Origin: Arctopsyche grandis
Lineage: Eukaryota; Arthropoda; Insecta; Trichoptera; Hydropsychidae
Assembly: GCF_051622035.1 (NCBI RefSeq)
Contig: NC_135356.1
Location: 31,162,290 to 31,226,289 of the forward strand
Reading direction: 5' to 3'
DNA: 64,000 nt
In this document: in pieces, positions 8,829 through 19,327 of the stretch
Layout of the letters: each line of letters opens with the position of its first letter
How positions within the stretch are numbered: the stretch's first letter is position 1
Made by a program: the position numbers and the translations under genes
The notes under the pieces: model-generated
What the model saw: the letters and a program-made list of their open reading frames with translations, nothing else
Database searches by the model: none
What the model was told of the DNA's origin: nothing

Positions 8829-11800
8829 CTAAGCTACCGAAGTTGACGGAATTGAAGCTGCTGTTTCTCCTCCCTCTTGCTGATCTTCCTTCCTGTCAAG
8901 TGGTCCTTGTGGTAGAATCGGCAATGGCGCCACTAGATGACTGGACCGACGAAACTCTCCGCTGGCAGTAAAGACGTCGACGACTCGAACTCTGCCATCT
9001 GGTCCGGGATACAATTTAGTGACTCGACCCAAGACCCATCGGGTTGGCAGCATGTGTTCCTCCTTTAACAGGACCATTTGACCCACACTCAGATTGTTGC
9101 TCGAGTCCTTCTTCCATTTGTGTCGTAACTGCAAAGAATGTAAATATTCCGCCGACCAACGTTTCCAAAATGCTGCTGTGGTCAATTGTATCTGAAGCAG
9201 ATTGGCATGGACATTAGTGTTATATTTAACCTCCATTGGAAGAGCGAGTAAGGATCTGCCAATTAAGAAATGTCCAGGTGTGAGGGGTAAAAGGTCTAGT
9301 GGATCCGAAGACAAGGGACTAAGAGGACGGGAATTCATGCAAGCTTCTATTTGAGTCAATACCGTACAAAATGATTCGAAATTTAAGGTGGTGGCCTTTA
9401 ACACCTTGTTTAAATGAATCTTCATGGATTTAACCGCTGCTTCCCACAGCCCTCCCATGTGAGGCGCCCTTGGCGGGTTAAACTTCCAACGAATCCCTTC
9501 GGAGGCTACATACCGTAGTAGCTTCTCCTCATGAGGACGTTCGTAAATTAATTTTACTAAATTAACGAGTTCACGACTTGCACCGACAAAATTAGTAGCA
9601 TTGTCGGAATATATCGTATTGGGCCTGCCACGTCTGGCTACGAATCTTCTTAAACAATTTAAGAAATTTGAACTCGTTAAGTCTCCGACAAGTTCCAAGT
9701 GAACTGCCTTACTGGAAAAACACACAAAGACACAAACGTAACCCTTAATTATCTTAGAATTCTTATTGCAACCACTCTTCACAGGAAAAGGTCCTGCGAA
9801 ATCTATCCCCACATGACTGAAAGGAAAATTCGCAGTGGTACGTTCAAGCGGGAGTAATCCCATTAATCTATTGTGTGACAGTGGTTTATTTCTGAAACAA
9901 ATGACACATGAACGCACCACTCCTTTGACAGTATTATGTCCGGCCAATGGCCAATAGGTCTGCCGCAATAACGACAGTAAGGCTTGAGTACCCAAGTGAA
10001 TATATTTCAAGTGCGCATCTCGGACAATCATGTGTGTAAGTTTATGCTTATTTGACAAGATAATGGGTGACGTTGATAGAGTTGTTCCCAGAGGAAGTCT
10101 ACTTCCAACACAAATTAAATTCTCGTGGAATAGAGGGGACAATTTAGCTAATTTACTGCTACTGGGAATTGGATGTCCCTTGCTCAGCAAACGATATTCC
10201 AATGGAAATGATTCCATTTGCGATAACCTTATCAAATTATTTAAAGCATCTTTTAATTCTAAAGCGGACGGTTCGTTATTTTCTTTAACGTTTAATTGTT
10301 TATTCCTTAGTGGCCGACGAACATATGATAAAACTCGAAGGAGTCTTGGAAGATGAGAATGTTTATCTATCCAATTATTTTCCCTCACAAGGGTAGCGTT
10401 AGTGACTACCCTTCTCTCTGGAAGATCTATTGTGATCTCAGGAGGTCTTCGAGGCCATCGTGATTCGTCTAATTTCAACCAACTAGGGCCGTCCCACCAT
10501 AACGAATTATGATTTAATTCTGATGGTTGAGTCCCTCGAGAAATTAAATCTGCTGGATTGTCTGTAGAGGAGACATGGTACCACTCAATGGGTTGAGATA
10601 TTGATTGGATTTCGGCCACTCGATTGGCAACGAAGGTGGTCCATTTACATGACTCTCCTCTAATCCAATGCAATGCGACGGTTGAATCCGTCCAATAATA
10701 TTTTTCATTAATATGAATTGTTAATTGGTCTATTGTTGACTTCATTAACTTTGATAATAACATAGCGGAGCACAGCTCTAAACGCGGAATAGTTACAAAA
10801 CTGAGCGGAGCGACTCTCGAACGAGAACACACAAGATGACATTTGGAATTTCCCAATTGATCAGTACATTTTACATAAATACAAGCACCATAAGCTTTCT
10901 CGGATGCGTCACAAAATCCGTGTGCCTGTATATTAATGACATTATTTAGTATTATCAATCTAGGAATTTTATAAAGTTTCATGACTGTATTGGATAATTG
11001 ACAATCTTTCCATTTTTTGAAGATTGTCTGAGGAATGAATTCATCCCAACCAATGGTTTGTTGCCAGACAGATTGCATTAATATCTTATAATTAATTAAC
11101 AATGGAGATAATAGTCCTAATGGGTCGAAGATCTGACTAATTACTGATAAAAAGTTTCTTTTTGTTATATTTTCAGTCTCGACTTCGGTTTGAACCTTAA
11201 ATACAAAAACGTCTTCCCGCGGTTTCCAAAATAAACCTAAAGTTTTGTGTGATTCGTTAGAGAAGTTAAAATCTGAACAATCGTCAGCTTTAACATCCGT
11301 GATTATATCGGAGTTGTTCGATGTCCATTTGCTTAAGGGCATACCGGCTGATAATAATATGGTTTCCAGTTGAACCTTTAATAATTGACCAGCTTCAATA
11401 GTATTAGTTCCCGTGAGCAAATCATCAACATAAAAATCACGTTCGATCACTTTACTAGCGATGGGATATTTGTTTCTATTCTCCTCTGCTAACTGATTTA
11501 GACATCTAGTAGCTAAAAATGGGGCTGAAGCAGTTCCGAATGTTACTGTATTAAGCTTGTAATGCTTGAATTTACTCTGGGGATCTGTTCGCCAAATGAT
11601 TCGTTGTACATTTTTATTTTTCTCTGCTATTTGAATCTGTCGGTACATCTGCTTAATATCCGCAGTAATCACGTATTTATGGAGTCGAAAGTTGAGTAGT
11701 AAACTTAACAAATCTGATTGGACACTAGGTCCCACCATCAAAATATTATTTAGTGAGATATTGGACGTTGTCTTTGCGGACGCATCAAAAACTACACGAT

Positions 11801-14090
11801 ATTTAGTGGTAAGGCTAGACTCCTTAACCACGACGTGATGAGGTAAATAACAATGAACCTCATGTGCCTCCGGGGGTTCACACTCTGACATATGTCCTAA
11901 ATTTATGTACTCTTCTAAAACTTTATTGTATTCCATTTTTAAATTATTATTGGCTAAAAAACGTCTTTCCAAAGTTTTGTGTCTTTTCTCCGCAATGTGC
12001 AATGAACTTCCTAATACTACCGGGGAATTTTTATATGGTAAAGCTACACAAAATCTACCGTTTTTATCTCGTGATGTGTGTGCTTGGAAATGTTCCTCAC
12101 ATCTTTTCTCCTCAAGAGATTGATGTTTTACCATAGGAACCTGGTCGATCATCCAAAAGTTTTGAATGTGACTGTCTAATTGACTTAAGCCTATGTGGCT
12201 CTTCCCTGGAGCATTATTTACTTCGGGATATGGACCAACTATTGTCCATCCGAATTCGGTATCCTTTAAGATAGGCATACCTTTTCCTAACTGGATGGTT
12301 CCTGCTTTCATAGCATGAACGCAAATCTCGGCGCCGAGCAATAAATCGATTGGCGTCGGTTTATTCCAAAGGGGATCTGATAACTTGATTCCCGCTGGTA
12401 TTGAAATTAACTGTTGATCCAGTTTCACAGTTGGAATTTCGCCAGTAATTTCTGGTAATACCAAACACAACACTTTGGTTGAGTAATTAGTGGTTGAAGA
12501 CCTTATGGTCACCTTGGTGATGTGACGAATGCTACTTTCTTGATTAGCGATACCTACAATTTTTTGAGAGATTTTCTCTAATTTGAAGTTATTCTTCTTA
12601 GCGAAAGATGTGGTAACATAGTTGACTTGTGAGCCGGAATCTAATAATGTGCGACCATTAACGACCGTTCCATTGGACGTTATAATGTCTACTTGTACCG
12701 TCGGTAAAATTATCTCCCTTTGAGAGAAATGAGTAGAATGAGCATTAATTGACTTCCTTCCCGTATTATTGGAACTAAATGTATCGTCCTGATGCAACAA
12801 AGTGTGATGGTTTTGTTTGCACCTTAAGCAATTATAGTTAGACTTGCAATTTGTTATCTTATGCGATGAATTTAAACATTTAAAACACATGTTATTAGAT
12901 TTAACGAATTCATTTCTTTCCATACTGGATTTTGCTTTGAATTTATCACATTTGCCTATGAAATGATTATTTCGACAGAATGCGCATGCGTTTACCTTAC
13001 TTGATGGGTTTTTGTTCGCGACATGAGTTCTCATGATTCTTTGACGACTATGAGGGAATTCCTTCACCGTAGTTACAGATGCAGTAGATTGTAATACATT
13101 ACATCTATTCTGCAAGAATGTCTCTAAACTTTCATATGGTGGCATTTCTCTGCTAACCAGCGATATTTCCCAGTCTCTTACTATATTAAAAGGTAATTTC
13201 CTTAGAACTAAACATGTTACCCATGGATCTAAAATTTCTCTCGCGTAACCCAACGATTCAATGTTTTTAATACACACTGTTACCTGATTCAATAGATTTC
13301 TCAATTCGATATGTGATTCTCTTGTGATTAATTTTAAGTCACAAAGTGAATTAATCCTAGTTTTGAGATTAAGTCTTGGTAAATTATATTGCTTGTCTAA
13401 AATACTCCAAGCTATTTCGTAATTGTCTGAGCTAATATCTAAACCTGATACAGCTGCCAAAGCGGGACCGATTAAGGATTGATGCAAATATTGCAATTTC
13501 GTGACATTCGAATATTCCGTTTTGTTTCCTATTATATTCTTAAAAGCTTGTTGAAACGATTGCCATTCAGATGGATCTCCCTGAAATGTGGGAATGGTTA
13601 ACGTCGGTAACTTATCTCTAGCAAATTTAATTGTTGCTTGCTCTACCTTCAGTTTACAATCTTGAATGGATTGTCTCTCTAATGCTGCTTTAAGATTTTG
13701 AATTGTCATTGTGATTATGTAGAACTCTTCGTCTATTTGATCCGCCTGCTCTATATCTGTGATGTTGTCTAAATACTCATAATGGAGTTTTTGGAGATAG
13801 TCGTATGCTTTTTCAATAAATTGATACTGTCCTTCATTTATTTCGGAGATTCTGTCTATTTTCTCCTGTAGTCTTTTAAACGCGCCCGAATACCTTAATT
13901 CTATTGACGTCATTGTAACTTCTACTTTATTTTCTTTCGCTAATGTTTTTATCGATTGAGTCTGACTTCGAGTCTGATGTATTCTAGAGCTTGACCTGTC
14001 TCTAATAGGTTCTACGTCCCTAGTTGGATTTCGACCTTTATGCGACTGGGAAGTCGAAGCTTCTATTACCTCGTTTTCAGCACTTGACAT
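8829..14090 (-). CDS. BEL/Pao Gag-Pol polyprotein (1753 aa), intact
   Basis: One uninterrupted frame from an ATG that directly follows the leader. Gag covers about residues 1-390, with CCHC/CHCC knuckles at about 398-440 (CFKCLNSSHKITNC). The protease has LLDSGSQ with the catalytic Asp near 484. RT has YRVVFDAS near 790 and the YVDD catalytic motif near 887. RNase H has FCDASEKAYGA near 1,063. The integrase HHCC region lies at about 1,360-1,400 (CVICFRNK). The DDE core is GIDFAGP near 1,430, YSDNATNFVG near 1,493 and GGLWEAAVKS near 1,545. All key residues I can check are present. The polyprotein would be cut by its own protease to form virus-like particles, and integrase would insert the cDNA. 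No env is present. Confidence 0.95.
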   Translation of the reverse strand: MSSAENEVIEASTSQSHKGRNPTRDVEPIRDRSSSRIHQTRSQTQSIKTLAKENKVEVTMTSIELRYSGAFKRLQEKIDRISEINEGQYQFIEKAYDYLQKLHYEYLDNITDIEQADQIDEEFYIITMTIQNLKAALERQSIQDCKLKVEQATIKFARDKLPTLTIPTFQGDPSEWQSFQQAFKNIIGNKTEYSNVTKLQYLHQSLIGPALAAVSGLDISSDNYEIAWSILDKQYNLPRLNLKTRINSLCDLKLITRESHIELRNLLNQVTVCIKNIESLGYAREILDPWVTCLVLRKLPFNIVRDWEISLVSREMPPYESLETFLQNRCNVLQSTASVTTVKEFPHSRQRIMRTHVANKNPSSKVNACAFCRNNHFIGKCDKFKAKSSMERNEFVKSNNMCFKCLNSSHKITNCKSNYNCLRCKQNHHTLLHQDDTFSSNNTGRKSINAHSTHFSQREIILPTVQVDIITSNGTVVNGRTLLDSGSQVNYVTTSFAKKNNFKLEKISQKIVGIANQESSIRHITKVTIRSSTTNYSTKVLCLVLPEITGEIPTVKLDQQLISIPAGIKLSDPLWNKPTPIDLLLGAEICVHAMKAGTIQLGKGMPILKDTEFGWTIVGPYPEVNNAPGKSHIGLSQLDSHIQNFWMIDQVPMVKHQSLEEKRCEEHFQAHTSRDKNGRFCVALPYKNSPVVLGSSLHIAEKRHKTLERRFLANNNLKMEYNKVLEEYINLGHMSECEPPEAHEVHCYLPHHVVVKESSLTTKYRVVFDASAKTTSNISLNNILMVGPSVQSDLLSLLLNFRLHKYVITADIKQMYRQIQIAEKNKNVQRIIWRTDPQSKFKHYKLNTVTFGTASAPFLATRCLNQLAEENRNKYPIASKVIERDFYVDDLLTGTNTIEAGQLLKVQLETILLSAGMPLSKWTSNNSDIITDVKADDCSDFNFSNESHKTLGLFWKPREDVFVFKVQTEVETENITKRNFLSVISQIFDPLGLLSPLLINYKILMQSVWQQTIGWDEFIPQTIFKKWKDCQLSNTVMKLYKIPRLIILNNVINIQAHGFCDASEKAYGACIYVKCTDQLGNSKCHLVCSRSRVAPLSFVTIPRLELCSAMLLSKLMKSTIDQLTIHINEKYYWTDSTVALHWIRGESCKWTTFVANRVAEIQSISQPIEWYHVSSTDNPADLISRGTQPSELNHNSLWWDGPSWLKLDESRWPRRPPEITIDLPERRVVTNATLVRENNWIDKHSHLPRLLRVLSYVRRPLRNKQLNVKENNEPSALELKDALNNLIRLSQMESFPLEYRLLSKGHPIPSSSKLAKLSPLFHENLICVGSRLPLGTTLSTSPIILSNKHKLTHMIVRDAHLKYIHLGTQALLSLLRQTYWPLAGHNTVKGVVRSCVICFRNKPLSHNRLMGLLPLERTTANFPFSHVGIDFAGPFPVKSGCNKNSKIIKGYVCVFVCFSSKAVHLELVGDLTSSNFLNCLRRFVARRGRPNTIYSDNATNFVGASRELVNLVKLIYERPHEEKLLRYVASEGIRWKFNPPRAPHMGGLWEAAVKSMKIHLNKVLKATTLNFESFCTVLTQIEACMNSRPLSPLSSDPLDLLPLTPGHFLIGRSLLALPMEVKYNTNVHANLLQIQLTTAAFWKRWSAEYLHSLQLRHKWKKDSSNNLSVGQMVLLKEEHMLPTRWVLGRVTKLYPGPDGRVRVVDVFTASGEFRRSSHLVAPLPILPQGPLDRKEDQQEGGETAASIPSTSVA

Positions 14091-14286
14091 TTGTTTCAGA
14101 AAGTTGCACTATTTCGTCTCATAAATACAGTTATTCTCTACTATAGCTGTCAATTGAACTATTCGTAGAGATAAGGTAATAATATTCAATGATTAACCGT
14201 GAATCTTAATATTCTACTTTAACTATTATCACCAGAATCTATCCAACATATTTTGGAAGAAATAACAACCCTAAATTGGTGGGTGC

Positions 14287-14830
14287 TTGATTTAAACCAC
14301 TTTGGGGCTACAAGTCTTGTGATTTATTTTAAATCACCACTGTTTCATCACACATTATGAAACAAAGAGATCTACCGATGTATGTATATGCCGGTATGTA
14401 CTTGATTTAATCCACTTTGTGGCTACAAGTGTAATTCCACATTTATTGTGGAAGGGGGAGGGGGGAGAAAGTTTCTACACACATTAAGAAACAAAGAGAT
14501 CTGCCGGTATATGAATATACCGGTATGTACTTGGTTTAAGCCACTTTGGGGCTACAAGTATAATTCCACATTTATTGTGGAAGGGGGAGGGGGGGGGAGG
14601 GTGTTTCTACACACATTAAGAAACAAAGATCTACCGATATGAATATACCGGTATGTACTTGGTTTAAGCCACTTTGGGGCTACAAGTATAATTCCACATT
14701 TATCGTGGAAGGGGGGGGGGGGGAGGGTGTTTCTACACACATTAAGAAACAAAGATCTACCGATATGAATATACCGGTATGTACTTGGTTTAAGCCACTT
14801 TGGGGCTACAAGTATAATTCCCCACGTGCT
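14287..14830 (-). repeat. Tandem repeats of about 125 bp with poly-G tracts in the BEL leader
   Basis: About four head-to-tail units. Each contains ACTTGGTTTAAGCCACTTTGGGGCTACAAG, an ATTCCACATTTATNGTGGAA inverted repeat and a G run of up to about 14, then TTTCTACACACATTAAGAAAC. The same array lies at 41,206-41,745 in copy 2 with different G-run lengths. It lies between the primer-binding site and gag. Confidence 0.9.
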
Positions 14831-15330
14831 TTGCTAATTTTACACTACATCTGATTTTACACTTTTAATACGAAATTCGATGCGACCGATGAAACATTCC
14901 TTCGTAGCGCGATATTATTTTATACAATCGCGTTAATTAATTGTTATACTTTAAAACATATTTTAAAAACTGACCTACCCACATGATTGCCTTTTGAACA
15001 GATTGCCTGAGATTGAATACATTCACTTACTTGAATATCCTTTACGATGTTTATGTGATCGTTCCGATAATTTTGGATTACCTCTGTGTCCCATGCGTCT
15101 TTGTAGGTTATGTTTTTATTTATATATTTTCTGCGTCAATCACGCGGTCATGTACCTCTGTACATCAATCAATATATTGCTGAAATAGAAGCAAACATGT
15201 TATTAGTATTGGAAAGGTATGGATAGTAACAAAGGAACGATACCGATTTCTTAATTGACATCCATTTTTTCTCGACCACGTTTTTTCCTATTGGTTTGTC
15301 CGTTTGGTGTTGTGGCCTAGGTTACTGGTG

Positions 15331-15348
15331 TCCGGTTCGAAGTGACCA
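15331..15348 (-). promoter_or_regulatory. Primer-binding site of BEL copy 1 (degenerate tRNA-Tyr type)
   Basis: On the - strand TGGTCACTTCGAACCGGA starts three bases after the 5' LTR. It differs from the exact tRNA-Tyr 3'-end complement seen in the third BEL element (63,120-63,136) by one inserted base and one substitution. The tRNA-Tyr assignment is therefore by homology, not an exact match. Confidence 0.6.
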
Positions 15349-15351
15349 TCA

Positions 15352-15582
15352 TGGAAAAGACTTCGATAATGGTTTGATGTAGTTTATTGAAATGTAAAAT
15401 TTGCACGTGGTGGTTCAGCGGAGCGTACGGAACACAAGTTGTCCGTACGCCGTCTGCTCGCTGACTCTGTCGACCGTCGCGTATTTCCGCTTGGGCCGAC
15501 ACTAATGCCAACTCGTCAATAATGCCAATCGACAATCAGTTAATAAGACTGTTTGCCACACGTCATTACAAAAGTCGGAACA
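15352..15582 (-). repeat. 5' LTR of BEL copy 1
   Basis: 231 bp, apparently identical to 7,561-7,791, and followed at 15,583 by the GGCAG target duplication. Confidence 0.95.
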
Positions 15583-15587
15583 GGCAG

Positions 15588-16734
15588 GTAAGACAAATCC
15601 TAAATTATTTTTTTTTAAATCTTGTTCTCGACGTTAGGATCTTTTTAATGTTTTCATAAATACTCGTGATAAATCTGCATTAAATAGTTTATACAAATAT
15701 TAAAATTTTTCGAGTAAAATCATCATTTGAAAATATTATTCAAAATATCTAACTACATAGGTCTATTATTATAATTATGAAAAAATATTCGTTTAACCGC
15801 ATTTCTTAAGAGGGTGACTTTTTGATCCTTATTGCTTTAAAATGCTTAATGATTCACATGATTGAATCGATTTTGAATGATGATTTGGGTGAACTATCAT
15901 CAATGTGCACATATTTTCAATGAAGTAATATAAAAGAACACTCAATTTACAAAAGCAAAAAACAATAAACTAAGATATTATTATTTAGGTGAGATAGTTT
16001 ATTGTAGCGAAGATGTAAAAACATATTATCATTAAATAGCAGCGATATAAACACAACTGCGATTTTGAGATTCATCCGATTACTCTGTGGTCATGTAGAA
16101 ATGCGATTTCCCGAAGAAGCAGAGCTGATTTTGTACACGGAAAAGATTAATTAGACAGCCTGGTAATTAAATATAGGTATAAACAATTATTTAATACCAA
16201 TTAGTGAAAAAATATGATCGCAAATATGCATAAACAATATCGTGATCTTAAATTTATAGTTGCCGAGAAATTAAAGGCTGATTCAATTCAAACATTTACA
16301 TTCAAGTCATTACAAGTCATACATTTCATGCAGGAAATACGTTGACTTACATGTGGTGTATAAATATTGATTGGGTCGATAAGAACAGGACAAGAAAAAA
16401 TGATTATTGAAATAGTCTCAATAAATTATTCAAATCTTCATAGTAAAAATATTTCATTATTTTTAGTGTCGCAATTAATATTTATTTATTTCATAGTTTT
16501 GAAGAACCTATTGCGCCACAATGGCCTACATTTGATGATGAAAAACAGAAAAATAAAAAATAAAATACATAAAATAAAAAGCAAAAATAGAAAAACATGA
16601 TAAAATGAAAAAATAAAAATAAAAATAATAAATAAGAAAAAGAATAAGTGTACAAACGTGTAATTATCAAAAATCACATTCTTAGTTTCATATTGAACAA
16701 AAGAGAAATAGTACATAAAGAGGAAGAAAAAGAA
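15588..16734. other. AT-rich intergenic, nothing recognised
   Basis: Ends in an A-rich simple-sequence stretch (about 16,540-16,738). No gene or TE terminus could be supported. Confidence 0.5.
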
Positions 16735-16738
16735 AAAG

Positions 16739-17227
16739 TGTGATGAACGGATTTACGCGCGTCGTGTAGAGGGCGTTATACGTCGTTATTCTTCCAAGAG
16801 TCGAGTTATGTAGAAACGTGGACTAACCTTGGGATAGTTATATATATATATGTATATAGTCGGGGAGGTTCCTGACTGCAAGTCGTCTGCGTTGATAACA
16901 GCTTCCTCGGGCTCGGGAAACTGGCTCTGCGGTCGTCTTCTCGTTGAAGCACCGCTGGTCGGGTCACAGCAGCGGGAGGGGGGAGGCAGGAGACAAACTC
17001 CGTACTGCCTCGTGTGGACACAAGATGGCGATCTCTGGGCGTCTCTGAAGACGCTCGGCGGAGATGCTGGAGGTAGGTCTGTCCCGGCTGACGGCTGGAT
17101 GTAGAGAGAGCTGCTCTCGATACTTCTCGAGAGGGGTATGGTGTTGGCACGGTAAAGTAACTGGTGCCACCCTAAAGATTACTACCGCTACCAACTGAAG
17201 GGACACTCGGGAGAACGTCGCGTTACA
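16739..17227 (+). mobile_element. Solo LTR (Ty3/gypsy type), copy 2
   Basis: Begins TGTGATGAACGG, ends GTCGCGTTACA and is flanked by perfect AAAG duplications (16,735-16,738 and 17,228-17,231). It is homologous to 5,529-5,972 but 489 bp long; the central part differs by insertions and divergence, so the two are not recent sisters. Confidence 0.9.
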
Positions 17228-17289
17228 AAAGTAAAATAAAATAAAACAAAATATAAATAAAAATAAAATCACTGCGAGGCTCAAATGAA

Positions 17290-18186
17290 GAGAGTAGATT
17301 AAGATTCCACTCATACATCACATTCAAATTAAGAAAGTAATGATGAGCTCAGGTCACCAGATAAATATGTTAAAATAATATCCGATAACCTACGCTCACC
17401 TAGGTGGAAAATATCGCATTCAGGGACGGCAGCAACGATTTCATTGAGAAGTCGAATAGCTCTTGGTATAGGAGCCATTCGAAAAATAACTGTGCGGGCA
17501 GGAGGTACAGCCATCAAATGATGATGTCTACCACACACATAGTTATTAGGGACATAAAGTCCCAACTGCTCCAGCAACAACGGGCATGACGTATTACCAC
17601 GCAGTAGCTGGAGAACGAAACGAATGAACGAGAAGTTTCTCCGAAGTTCAAGGGAATTATACCCAAGCGTGCCCAAAAGGAAAGGAGTAGGATAGAGATA
17701 TGGGTAGTACCCATACTCTTTCTTATATAGAAAACGAAGAAATGCTTTTTGCACTTTTTCGATAATTAGAGAGTAGTTTGCTTTATGCGGATTCCACACA
17801 ATCGCATTATACTCTAGCTTACCTCTAACAAGCGAGTTGAAAAGCAAGCGAGAAGACAAGGGGCTGGAGAATAACCTAGCGTATCTCATGACAAATCCAA
17901 GTTGACAAAAAGGAAACGTCAGCGACTGTCTTGATGTGGTTGTGAAAGGTGAATTGAGGATCAAAAGTGATACCCAAGTCGACCATAGATTCCACACGCG
18001 TCAACAACATGGATCCAATGGAATATCCGTGATAATAGAGCAAATTCGCACGTCTATAACTCATAATGGCACATTTACTAGTATTCAGTTCAAGCCCTAA
18101 ACTGGAACTGAACTCTAAAACAGCGTTAATATCCGCTTGAAGGAGAGAGGCTTGCCTCTCATCCTTAACAGCAAAGAATAATTTAA
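17290..18186 (-). mobile_element. Jockey-like LINE A, 3' part (RT thumb to C-terminus), defective
   Basis: The minus strand encodes the end of a LINE reverse transcriptase: LNTSKCAIMSYRRA near 18,065, LVRGKLEYNAIVWNPHK near 17,800 and FLRFLYKKEYGYYPYLYPTP near 17,720, broken by frameshifts. Its N-terminal continuation lies at 21,956-24,300. The RT active-site block FAD(Y)V is split between the two parts by insertion of LINE B. At the left end the sequence runs into simple AT-rich DNA beside the solo LTR. I found no clear tail. Confidence 0.8.
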
Positions 18187-18830
18187 CAGTTTTAATAGTT
18201 CTTGTGAGCTTTTACAATATGATCTTAATGCTCTTCATGATTGGTCGTTAACCAACTGCTTGCCTCTTAATGTCTCCAAGTGCAAGGTTATGTGTTACTC
18301 CAGATCCAGATCCACCCCCGATCGTACCTTTCTATATCTTGTTGGTAACTTTTTATTGAACTGGATCGATTCAACTGTTGATCTTGAGGTTGCATTCTAG
18401 AGTGACCTAAATTTCTCTGTTCATATCGACTCTGTGTGTTCCTCTGCCTCACGAATGCTTGGGTTTGTCTTTCGTAATTCTCGACACTACCATAATCCCG
18501 CTGTTTTGAGATTGCTGTACAATGCTCTAGTTAGGAGTATCTTGGAATACGCCTCTATAATCTGGAATCCTTACACTAAGTCTCTATCTGTGAAGCTTGA
18601 ACTTGCCCAAAGACGATTTCTCAGACTGCTTTATAAGGAGCAATATGGGATTTACCCATACTTATTTCCATCAAAATTCGTCATGGGTATGGTCGGCTAC
18701 ACTTCTCTTGACCACAGGAGGAGTGTTGCCCTCATCAAGTTCTTGTTTTCCATATTTAGAGGCTGTATCTCCTGTCCGTCTATCCTGGCTGAGTTGGGCC
18801 TTCATGCTCCAGAGAGTGTGGTATGGACCC
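18187..18830 (+). mobile_element. Jockey-like LINE B, 5'-truncated RT part
   Basis: The plus strand reads LPLNVSKCKVMCYSRS near 18,260, then RMLGFVFRNSRHYHNPAV, LVRSILEYASIIWNPYTKS and FLRLLYKEQYGIYPYLFPSK (18,434-18,830). It is related to LINE A but diverged. It starts inside the RT domain, so it is a 5'-truncated insertion into LINE A. The hAT transposon at 18,831 interrupts it, and the remainder is at 21,558-21,955. Confidence 0.8.
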
Positions 18831-19172
18831 CAGTGGCGTATATTGGGTGTGTGCTAGGTGTGCGGCGCACACCCGTGAAAACCAAAGACCACATAAAGTA
18901 GTATTTTAATACAAAATAATGTGTTGTTGTATAAACAGGCATTGATGTGTATGGTGTATTTACCGCGTGCGCTAAATGTATGGTGTATGGTGTGGTGTGC
19001 AGTCTGCAGCGTGTTGTGTGATGTTAGATGTAGTTTGTGCGCCGCGACGAGAGAATACCTATGCCGTGCAGCAAATTGGTGGGTTTGGTTGGAGTGTGCA
19101 GGCGGATATTCGCTTGTATAGGTTTGTTCGCGATATTAAGACGTACGGTGTGCTACGACTTCAGAGCACCGC

Positions 19173-19223
19173 GCACCGCACCGCACCGCACCGCACCGCA
19201 CCGCACCGCACCGCACCGCACCA
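19173..19223 (+). repeat. (CACCG)n microsatellite
   Basis: About ten perfect pentamer units in the 5' untranslated part of the hAT element. Confidence 0.9.
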
Positions 19224-19327
19224 CTCGGCAATTGACCGAATGCGATGCGACACGTGGTCTCGTACTTTTTCGCACATTCGTATTTTTATGGTCATTCGTA
19301 TCTCAGTCATACCTCTAATAACTAATA

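Larger units (their letters stand above)
7561..15582 (-). mobile_element. Full-length BEL/Pao retrotransposon, copy 1
   Basis: 8,022 bp between perfect GGCAG duplications (7,556-7,560 and 15,583-15,587). The two 231-bp LTRs (TGTTCCGACTT...TCTTTTCCA on the - strand) look identical, which indicates recent insertion. The single gag-pol frame is intact. The leader between the 5' LTR and gag carries poly-G-bearing tandem repeats. Five-base duplications and the domain order gag-protease-RT-RNase H-integrase fit BEL/Pao. This is the best candidate in the window for an active element and the reference for the damaged copy at 40,453-47,382. Confidence 0.97.

Noticed and set aside
10030..10356. Plus-strand frame of 108 codons, also seen antisense at 44,589-44,915
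   Set aside because: Antisense shadow of the BEL gag-pol; conserved only because both BEL copies are.
15331..15348. tRNA gene at the primer-binding site
   Set aside because: Only the 3'-end complement is present, directly beside an LTR; there is no cloverleaf.
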